This document shows, piece after piece, positions 18,438 through 25,181 of a stretch of DNA of 64,000 nucleotides; positions within the stretch are counted from its first letter, which is position 1; the number at the start of each line of letters is the position of its first letter. Location of the stretch: positions 3,568,001-3,632,000 of the forward strand of contig NZ_CP024869.1 of assembly GCF_003052165.1 (NCBI RefSeq), in the 5' to 3' direction. The DNA is from Dietzia sp. JS16-p6b. GTDB taxonomy: Bacteria; Actinomycetota; Actinomycetes; Mycobacteriales; Mycobacteriaceae. The notes beneath the pieces are model-generated. The model ran no database searches. It was not told the origin of the DNA and saw only the letters and a program-made list of their open reading frames with translations. A program made the position numbers and the translations under genes.

Positions 18438-18612
18438 CAAGAGCACCCGCCCACTCGTCGTCCTCATCAGCAATCGCCAAGAAGGAAATGTCGTCGACCA
18501 CGTCGTCTTCGCCGTCCGGATCGTCGAGGTCATCGACGGGCTCGTCCTCGATCGGTGGGAGCTCATCGTGAAGGGGTGTTTGAGCCCACTCCTTATCCGC
18601 TGCGGCGACTTT
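18427..18612 (-). pseudogene. In-frame acidic extension of tnsB after an amber codon
   Basis: After the TAG at 18613-18615 the tnsB frame stays open for 61 more codons and stops at 18427-18429, inside the tnsC start region. About 24 of the 61 residues are Asp or Glu (IEDEPVDDLDDPDGEDD, ADEDDEWAGALDEH). The length, composition and overlap with tnsC suggest this is the lost or readthrough C-terminal tail of TnsB. In Tn7-like systems the TnsB C-terminus is the part that contacts TnsC. No start codon or ribosome site of its own is evident. Confidence 0.7.
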
Positions 18613-20463
18613 CTAAATAACCTTCGGCAACCGGGATCCATCGCTCGTCACTCGTGAGCGGAGCTTGCGGTTCTCACCCAGCGCTTCCAGCGCCGCGTCG
18701 AGAGACTCGCGTTCCTTCATCCAGCGGTCGGGTAGATCCTCCGCCCCGATGGCTCGGACCAGTTGCATCATGGCATCGCTGAACGGCGCATCGAGGCCCC
18801 GTGCTTGCGTCCACCACAGTGTGTGGATCTCGTTCGTCTCCGGGTCTTGGAAGTAGATCTTCCGGATGTCGTTGACGTCGTAGGCGAAACGGAAATGGTC
18901 CGGTCGCCCGACCCGGGGCTCGGTCGATTGCCGGTGACGGTAGGCGTCCAAGGCAGGACCGTCGTAGAGCCTGTTGTCCCACTGGACCCCATAGTGCTGA
19001 ATCGTGCGGGCGACCTTCGGCAGAAACTTGATCCAGTCACCGGGCCGAACGAGGAGCCGGGGCAGCCCGTGACACGCGATGGATGCTTCGTACATCTCTG
19101 CCGGTGACATATCTCGTTGCGGCATTCCTGCAAACGTCAGTCCGGACTGCTTGTTGTGGTGATAGACGGTGCAGATCCACTGCCGGATCATGTTGTCCAG
19201 TTCGTAGATGGTCAGCAGGTCTTCCTTGTCGACGTCCAGCCCGCGGAGGGTCGGATCGCTTCCCACGTAGCCGGGCAGCATCGAGATCAACCCGGAATTC
19301 AGGGTCCGGAAGAATCTCTCGACCACGGCTTTGTCGGTCGGCTTGTAGGGCTGCGCCGTGTACACCGAAATACCCAGCTCTTGGCACACTGACACCACAT
19401 GCTCTGACACGTACGGCTTCCCCCGGTCGGTCAGGATCGCCTCGGGGCCGACGTAGGGCATGCCCCACACCTCTCCTGCGGGAACCGATATCTGCTGGGG
19501 AACGCCCTCGTACCGCCAGGCTGCCTCTTCGGGAATGCCCTCTGGGGCCGGCATTACCGAGCACGCCTGCATGATGACGTTGCCTACGTCGACGCGGTTG
19601 CTGTTCGGACTAGTCACGACGCCGACGATGGTTCGGTTGCAGTAGTCCATCGCCGCGGCGAGTTCCACGCGTGTGACCATGTCTTCGTGCAATCGCGTCT
19701 TCGGTACCACGACGAGGATGTCGATCCGGTGAGAATCGAGAACGACCAGTTGCCCGGGACGCGTGATGTCCATCTGCCCGTGGGCCGTCTTCGGCGCGTC
19801 AGCTATCGACACCCGGTGTTTCGTAGCGCCGAAGGTCGCCGCGCCCTTTGAAATGTCGTTCAAGCGCCGATAGCGGGTTGGTTGGCTGGGTAGTTTCGCT
19901 TCGTCGCCGCACTCCTGTCTGAACCTGAGGTTGATCTCCCACATCAGGTTCTTGCGGCTATTAGTGGTCTGACGGGCCTGCTCACCGACGACCTCGCGCG
20001 CGATCTCGGTCCATCTCTGATCTGTGCGAAGTCCTCGCCGGCGAGTGATGTCCCCTGATACCAGGCCGTTGGCCCCGGATTCGCGAAACCTCTTCAGCTT
20101 GCGACGCACTGTTCGTGTGGAGACACCCATTGCTTCGGCCACCGCTTCTACCCGCTGCTCGACGTGCGTTGGCGCGTCCGGATCATCGACTGGGTTAGTG
20201 ATCCAGGCGAGCTGCCGGACAAGTTTCTCCAGGTCGGCAAGTTCCTCCGGGGAGAGCAGGTCGACACCCGTGACTATCGAGTTCTCTTCAGCAGGATTCG
20301 CTTGCTTCACCTCACGAATGAACGCCACGATGCTCATCGTGGTGGTGAATCTCGAGTTCACCGAGCGCAGCACGATGTCCGTGCCTTGACGGCCGGTGAT
20401 GGTCATCAGCTCTTCCTTCACCTTCACTGTGTCGCCCAGTTTCGGCACCCATGTCGAGCTCAT
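18613..20463 (-). CDS. tnsB: TnsB/TniA-type DDE transposase of a Tn7-like transposon
   Basis: The product as written has 616 residues. It has helix-turn-helix domains near residues 85-180 (EAMGVSTRTVRRKLKRFRES, then LRTDQRW) and an RNase H-fold core with Asp243 (VVLDSHRIDIL), Asp346 (ILTDRGKPYVSE) and Glu382 (KAVVERFFRTLNS). The 35-residue spacing between the last two is classical. A beta-barrel-like part follows (WIKFLPKVARTIQHYGVQW). It cuts the 3' ends and joins them to target DNA. The start at 20463 overlaps the tnsA stop as ATGA; the upstream MASDGIG extension is rejected. The frame ends at an amber codon 61 codons before a second stop that overlaps tnsC, so the protein is probably shortened. 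Confidence 0.88.
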   Translation of the reverse strand: MSSTWVPKLGDTVKVKEELMTITGRQGTDIVLRSVNSRFTTTMSIVAFIREVKQANPAEENSIVTGVDLLSPEELADLEKLVRQLAWITNPVDDPDAPTHVEQRVEAVAEAMGVSTRTVRRKLKRFRESGANGLVSGDITRRRGLRTDQRWTEIAREVVGEQARQTTNSRKNLMWEINLRFRQECGDEAKLPSQPTRYRRLNDISKGAATFGATKHRVSIADAPKTAHGQMDITRPGQLVVLDSHRIDILVVVPKTRLHEDMVTRVELAAAMDYCNRTIVGVVTSPNSNRVDVGNVIMQACSVMPAPEGIPEEAAWRYEGVPQQISVPAGEVWGMPYVGPEAILTDRGKPYVSEHVVSVCQELGISVYTAQPYKPTDKAVVERFFRTLNSGLISMLPGYVGSDPTLRGLDVDKEDLLTIYELDNMIRQWICTVYHHNKQSGLTFAGMPQRDMSPAEMYEASIACHGLPRLLVRPGDWIKFLPKVARTIQHYGVQWDNRLYDGPALDAYRHRQSTEPRVGRPDHFRFAYDVNDIRKIYFQDPETNEIHTLWWTQARGLDAPFSDAMMQLVRAIGAEDLPDRWMKERESLDAALEALGENRKLRSRVTSDGSRLPKVI

Positions 20464-21296
20464 CAGGCCACCTCCACGTCGGCCGATGCCGTCGCTGGCC
20501 ACAGCACAGTGCTCAGCCTGAGCGGTTTCGACCAGTCAAAGCTGAGATGGCCGTGCCACACCAGGTGCAGCGCCGCCGGGACTATTCGGTACCGCTCGAC
20601 CCGGGGCGGCAGGTCGCTTAGAAGCTGCCTGAACGAGATGCCAGACGTCGCTACTGCTTCCCGCACGACGCGGAGGTCGTCAGAGTCAACCAGTCGTGGG
20701 TTGCGGTAGCCGGCCACGTGCAGTGTGTTTCGTAGTCGCACCGGGTCGTCGCCTGTCCACAGTTGGTAGTGCCATCCACGTAGCCGGCACGCCTGGCGAA
20801 GCCATGCGCTGGCCTCGGCAACACGCTCGGTGCCTGCCCGTTTCGGCGTGGTGACATCGACCAGTTCCACGGAGCCGTCCGCGTAGGTCAGCAGATAGTC
20901 GGGGATCCGGGTACGTAGACGGTCACTGACCAGATCCGGACCCGAGACCTGCAGTGGTTGAGAGGAAATGTGCACTACGTCGGGATCAGCGTCTGCGGTA
21001 GCCAGGAATGACCGCTCGTGCAGCGACTCGTAACCGACGTGCTTTCCGACGGTGGACGACCACCACAGTCCGTCGTAGTGCAGGCGCCCCTTGTAGGCGC
21101 GGAAGGTCCGGAAGGGATCCGAGTCAGCGACATCGTGCCAAGTCACCTCGGCGAACGGGACGGACCGCTCCGAGTCTTTTCCTTGGCGTAGCTCCGCCGT
21201 CACCTCACGTAGCGAGGCGAGACGCGTCAATCCCGAGGGCGTGTCGTCTGAGGTGGTCAAATCTGCACTATTGACCTGCGTTTGGGTATGCGTCAT
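20463..21296 (-). CDS. tnsA: TnsA-type endonuclease of a Tn7-like transposon
   Basis: The 277-residue protein matches TnsA: an N-terminal restriction-endonuclease-like fold with GYESLHERSFL (Glu90/Glu94), then RIPDYLLTYADGSVELVDV (Asp133). TnsA cuts the 5' ends of the element so that it moves by cut-and-paste together with TnsB. The usual lysine after the last beta strand (V-x-V-K) is not at its normal place; the sequence is VDVTTPKR, so Lys152 may serve. The start at 21296 has GGAGAG about 9 bases upstream; the ATG at 21359 is rejected because it would place the ribosome-site palindrome inside the gene. It is the first gene of the tns run. Confidence 0.8.
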   Translation of the reverse strand: MTHTQTQVNSADLTTSDDTPSGLTRLASLREVTAELRQGKDSERSVPFAEVTWHDVADSDPFRTFRAYKGRLHYDGLWWSSTVGKHVGYESLHERSFLATADADPDVVHISSQPLQVSGPDLVSDRLRTRIPDYLLTYADGSVELVDVTTPKRAGTERVAEASAWLRQACRLRGWHYQLWTGDDPVRLRNTLHVAGYRNPRLVDSDDLRVVREAVATSGISFRQLLSDLPPRVERYRIVPAALHLVWHGHLSFDWSKPLRLSTVLWPATASADVEVA

Positions 21297-21303
21297 GATG
21301 ACG

Positions 21304-21323
21304 TTCTCTCCTTCAGGAGAGAA
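21304..21323 (-). promoter_or_regulatory. Perfect palindrome covering the tnsA ribosome site
   Basis: TTCTCTCCT and AGGAGAGAA are perfect inverted 9-mers separated by TC. On the coding strand the right arm is the GGAGAG ribosome site of tnsA. It could be a repressor operator, or an RNA hairpin that hides the ribosome site. Confidence 0.55.
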
Positions 21324-21356
21324 GAATTGGTGTGAAGCCTGAGCGCTTCGCGTGAT

Positions 21357-21384
21357 CACGAGCCGGGTGGCCGCCCGGCTCGTG
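21357..21384. terminator. Hairpin between the ribbon-helix-helix gene and tnsA
   Basis: CACGAGCCGGG (21357-21367) pairs with CCCGGCTCGTG (21374-21384) around 6 bases. It lies about 95 bases past the stop of the small regulator gene at 21480, and tnsA starts just beyond it. It is GC-rich without a T tract. Confidence 0.6.
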
Positions 21385-21479
21385 GCGATTTCGCAGCAGT
21401 AGTCGCCGCCCCCACTTCAGAAGAATGGCTGGAGCAGCGGTTATTGGGGTACTTCGATGCGCGCCCCTGCGCGAGGTCT

Positions 21480-21701
21480 CTACGCTTCAGACGCCTCCGG
21501 TGGTTCGGCGACGTCGAGGAAATCCGTTAACGCCAGGGCGGCGACGGATGAGACTGAGCGGTGTTCACGGAGCGCGGCTCCGTACAACTCGCGGACAAGC
21601 CATCCGGGCAGAGACAGGTGGATGCGCGTCGGCGAGCGGTCATCGATCGGCTGGTCTGCGCGTCGTGGCGCACCGAGCCGTGCGGGCGGAATTTTGTTCA
21701 T
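21480..21701 (-). CDS. Small ribbon-helix-helix-like DNA-binding protein
   Basis: The 73-residue frame has the pattern of a ribbon-helix-helix regulator: a basic leader, the strand RIHLSLPGWLVREL, a helix ending before HRSVSSVAALALTDFLD, and an acidic tail (VAEPPEASEA). The frame is open for 37 more codons upstream, but the Met at 21701 gives a compact RHH protein. It lies just upstream of tnsA on the same strand, behind a hairpin, so it is a candidate regulator of the Tn7-like genes. It could also be an orphan antitoxin; no toxin gene is beside it. Confidence 0.55.
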   Translation of the reverse strand: MNKIPPARLGAPRRADQPIDDRSPTRIHLSLPGWLVRELYGAALREHRSVSSVAALALTDFLDVAEPPEASEA

Positions 21702-21825
21702 ACCGAAGGACCGAAGCTGCACCCGACGCCTGGTCGGTCTGCAGAGCCGCGTTAGCGACTCGGTCGACCTCCCTTCTTTCGGCTCGGGGCAGCTTGTCTC
21801 CGATCCGCCCATCTCATCACGGACA

Positions 21826-21861
21826 TCTGTCGGTGGTCAATGGCCAATGATGTCCAATGCG
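21826..21861. repeat. Short AATG direct repeats between the RHH gene and hsdM
   Basis: GGTCAATG, GCCAATGAT and GTCCAATGC follow each other in a 26-base stretch after TGTCGG. They could be protein-binding sites (the small regulator, or TnsB at the transposon end). No matching set was found at the tniQ side. Confidence 0.35.
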
Positions 21862-21955
21862 CCCGATCCTGGCGGCGGTGCGTCTTAACCACGGACACCA
21901 GGTGCGACCACTACGTTTAAGTAGTCGGCCATCCTCGATTAAGGAACTACCCGAG

Positions 21956-23932
21956 TTGCCCACCACCAACGCCGCCTTCATCTGGTCCATCGCCAACAAG
22001 CTGCGCGGGCCCTACCAGCCCAACCAATACGGCGACGTGATCCTGCCGTTCACGATCCTGCGGCGCCTGGACGCGATCCTCGCGCCGACCAAGGCGGAGG
22101 TGCTCACCGAGTACGCGCGGTTGCAGGACAGCGGCATCGACCCGTTCGTGGTTCTGCGGTCAAGGTTCGGGCTGCCGTTCTTCAACACCTCGGCGTGGGA
22201 CTTCGGCAAGCTCGCGGCGGACCCGGCGGGCCTGGCGGACAATCTCATCGATTACATCGAGGGGTTCTCGCCCAACATCCGGGACGTCTTCGACGGCTAC
22301 AAGCTCCCCGAACTGATCGATGATCTTAACAAGAAGGACCGCCTGTTCCTGATCGTCAAGGACTTCGCGAACGTCGACCTGCACCCGGATCGGGTCAGCG
22401 GGCACGACATGGGCTACATCTTCGAGGAACTCATCAGAAAGTTCGCCGAGTCCAACAACGCCCAGGCCGGTGACCACTTCACTCCGCGTGAAGTCATCTC
22501 CCTGATGGTCGACCTGTTGTACGCCGACAAGGACCTCGAGCTCACCACTCCCGGCATCGTGCGCACCATCTACGACCCCGCGGCGGGCACGGGCGGCATG
22601 CTCTCGGTCGCCTACGACCACTTGGTGGAGATGAACCCCGACGCCAAGCCGGTGCTGTACGGCCAGGAGGTCAACCCGCGCTCGTACGCCATGTGTAAGT
22701 CGGACATGGTGATCAAGGGCCAGGGCGTGGGGAACATCTACAACGGTGACACGCTCACCGACGACGGCTTCCACGGCGAGCACTTCGACTTCCTGCTGTC
22801 GAATCCGCCGTTCGGGGTGGAGTGGAAGACGCAGCAGAAGGCGGTCAAGGACGAGCACGAGCAGCGGGGCTTCGCGGGCCGTTTCGGTCCCGGCCTACCG
22901 CGGGTCTCCGACGGCTCTCTGCTGTTCCTGATGCACCTGATCAGCAAGATGCGGCCCGTCCGCTCCCCGGAGGACAAGGGCTCCCGGCTGGCGATCGTCC
23001 TCAACGGCTCGCCCCTGTTCACCGGCGGCGCCGGCTCCGGCGAGTCCAATATCCGGCAGTGGATCATCGAAAACGACCTGCTTGACGCGATCATCGCGCT
23101 GCCGACGGACATGTTCTACAACACCGGCATCTCTACCTACATCTGGATCCTGGACAACGCCAAGACCGAGGAGCGCAAGGGCAAGGTCCAGCTCATCAAC
23201 GCGGTCGAGATGTCCGGCAAGATGCGCAAGTCCCTCGGCTCCAAGCGCAAGGAACTCCGCCAGCAGGACATCGAGAAGATCTGCGAACTCTACGACGGCT
23301 TTGAAAACCACCAAAACGACGACGAGGCGCCCGCCCTGTCAAAGGTGTTCGACAACTCGGAGTTCGGATACCGCACCATCACCGTTGAGCGGCCCCTGCA
23401 GCTGCGATTCCACATCGCCGACGACACCGCCGAACTCGTGCTCGCGACCAAGGCCATCGCCAAGCTCCCTGCGGCCGACCAGGACGCCATCCGCAGCGCC
23501 CTCGATGGCCTCTCGGGCCGCGAGTGGACCAACCGCGATGCCTTCGTCACCGAGCTCAGGGCCGCGCTGAAGGCTGCGGGCATGGCCAAGGTCGGTGCCC
23601 CGGTGATCAAGACGATTTGGACGACGATCGGCGAACACGATCCCGAGGCCGACGTCATCACCACCAAGGGCAAGCCCGAACCCGACACCTCACTCCGGGA
23701 CACAGAGAACGTCCCGCTGACCGAGGACATCGAGGAGTACTTCGGAAGCGAGGTCCTGCCCCACGTGCCGGACGCGTGGATCGACCACGACAAGACCCGC
23801 ATCGGCTACGAAATCCCCTTCACCCGCCACTTCTATCGATACACCCCGCCCCGCCCCCTCGAAGAAATCCAGAAGGACCTCCGCAAACTCGTGACGGAAA
23901 TCCAGGCCATGCTCGCGGAGGTGGGGGCATGA
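21956..23932 (+). CDS. hsdM: Type I restriction-modification methyltransferase subunit HsdM
   Basis: The N6-adenine methyltransferase has 658 residues from TTG at 21956. An N-terminal helical domain (AFIWSIANKLRGPYQPNQYG) precedes the catalytic domain with motif I DPAAGTGGM (from residue 207) and motif IV SNPPFG (Asn283). ESNNAQAGDHFTPREVI is typical of HsdM. The TTG start is preferred because AAGGA lies 10 bases upstream and earlier codons (from ATG 21857) do not look like HsdM. It pairs with HsdS to methylate the recognition site and with HsdR to cut. The stop overlaps the hsdS start as ATGA. With hsdR broken, the methylation part may still work. Confidence 0.93.
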   Translation: MPTTNAAFIWSIANKLRGPYQPNQYGDVILPFTILRRLDAILAPTKAEVLTEYARLQDSGIDPFVVLRSRFGLPFFNTSAWDFGKLAADPAGLADNLIDYIEGFSPNIRDVFDGYKLPELIDDLNKKDRLFLIVKDFANVDLHPDRVSGHDMGYIFEELIRKFAESNNAQAGDHFTPREVISLMVDLLYADKDLELTTPGIVRTIYDPAAGTGGMLSVAYDHLVEMNPDAKPVLYGQEVNPRSYAMCKSDMVIKGQGVGNIYNGDTLTDDGFHGEHFDFLLSNPPFGVEWKTQQKAVKDEHEQRGFAGRFGPGLPRVSDGSLLFLMHLISKMRPVRSPEDKGSRLAIVLNGSPLFTGGAGSGESNIRQWIIENDLLDAIIALPTDMFYNTGISTYIWILDNAKTEERKGKVQLINAVEMSGKMRKSLGSKRKELRQQDIEKICELYDGFENHQNDDEAPALSKVFDNSEFGYRTITVERPLQLRFHIADDTAELVLATKAIAKLPAADQDAIRSALDGLSGREWTNRDAFVTELRAALKAAGMAKVGAPVIKTIWTTIGEHDPEADVITTKGKPEPDTSLRDTENVPLTEDIEEYFGSEVLPHVPDAWIDHDKTRIGYEIPFTRHFYRYTPPRPLEEIQKDLRKLVTEIQAMLAEVGA

Positions 23933-25179
23933 CCTGGCCTGCGTACACGGAATACAAGGAGTCCGACGTCGAGTGGATCGGCGCAATTCCATGTGATTGG
24001 TCAGTGCGGCCACTTCGCTACATTTGCGATGTTCAGACCGGTGATCGCGACACCGTGCATCGCGTTGACGACGGTGAATATCCATTCTTCATTCGATCTG
24101 AAAATGTACAGCGCATCGACACTTGGTCCATGGATGGCGAAGCCGTGCTAACTCCTGGAGATGGCGCTGTGGGGCAAGTTTTTCACTATTACGTCGGGAA
24201 GTTTGATTACCATCAACGCGTATATGCGTTCTTCAATTTTCGGGCAGTATCTGGAAGATACTTCTACTACTACCTCTCGGCATTGTTCGCGAAAGTCGCT
24301 TTAGATGGAAGCGCAAAAACAACTGTAGATTCATTGCGGATGCCCCTCATCAAAGGATTTATGATTGCGCATCCAGGACTATTGGCACAAGAGCAGATAG
24401 TTCGATTCCTCGACCGCGAGACCGCCAAGATCGATGCGCTGATCGACAAGCAGGAGCAGCTTATCGCCACCCTGCGCGAGGACCGCGCCGCCACAATCAC
24501 CCACGCGGTCACTAGAGGGCTCTCTCCAGAGACGCACTTGAAGGAAACAGGCACCAGGTGGATTGACGCCCTCCCCCAGCATTGGATCTTCAGCAGGCTC
24601 AGTCGCCATGTATCGATCAATTCCGGACAAGTAGATCCTCGGAACGAACCGTACCGCGAAATGATCCTAATCGCGCCGAATCATGTGGAATCGGGGACAG
24701 GCAGGCTGATTGAGACTGAGACCGCCGACGAGCAGGCCGCAGATAGCGGCAAATATCGAGTTACGGCTGGTCAAGTGATTTATTCGAAAATTCGACCAAA
24801 CCTGGCGAAGGTCACTATAGCGCCAGTTGACTGCCTCTGCAGCGCAGACATGTACGGCCTATCAACCGATCAGAACGAGCTCGCCTCCGGATTCCTTATG
24901 TACGAACTGTTGTCTCAGCCCTTCACCGATTATGTAATTGACTCGTCGATGCGAGTCGCGATGCCGAAAGTGAACCACGAGTCTTTGGGCGCGGCACCGA
25001 TCTGGATTCCGCCAATTGAGGAGCAGCACGCGGTCGTGAAATTCTTGGACGCACGATGCGCAAATATCGATGCGCTGATTATTAAGTCGCTTGAGATGAT
25101 CGAGACACTCCACGAGTACCGCTCCGCCCTGATCGCCAATGCAGTGACGGGCAAGATCGACGTGAGGGAGGCTGTGTAG
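23929..25179 (+). CDS. hsdS: Type I restriction-modification specificity subunit HsdS
   Basis: The 416-residue subunit has two target-recognition domains. Each is led by a typical opening (WIGAIPCDW near residue 16 and WIDALPQHW near residue 205) and closed by a conserved helix (EQIVRFLDRETAKIDALIDK and EQHAVVKFLDARCANIDAL). The recognition domains are visibly richer in A and T than the helices, hsdM and hsdR, as expected where specificity domains are swapped between strains. The start overlaps the hsdM stop. The sequence recognised cannot be read from the protein. The frame is intact. Confidence 0.93.
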   Translation: MTWPAYTEYKESDVEWIGAIPCDWSVRPLRYICDVQTGDRDTVHRVDDGEYPFFIRSENVQRIDTWSMDGEAVLTPGDGAVGQVFHYYVGKFDYHQRVYAFFNFRAVSGRYFYYYLSALFAKVALDGSAKTTVDSLRMPLIKGFMIAHPGLLAQEQIVRFLDRETAKIDALIDKQEQLIATLREDRAATITHAVTRGLSPETHLKETGTRWIDALPQHWIFSRLSRHVSINSGQVDPRNEPYREMILIAPNHVESGTGRLIETETADEQAADSGKYRVTAGQVIYSKIRPNLAKVTIAPVDCLCSADMYGLSTDQNELASGFLMYELLSQPFTDYVIDSSMRVAMPKVNHESLGAAPIWIPPIEEQHAVVKFLDARCANIDALIIKSLEMIETLHEYRSALIANAVTGKIDVREAV

Positions 25180-25181
25180 TC

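Noticed and set aside
15068-21296. CRISPR-associated transposon
   Set aside because: No cas gene or repeat array is present; TniQ alone does not make a CRISPR-guided element.
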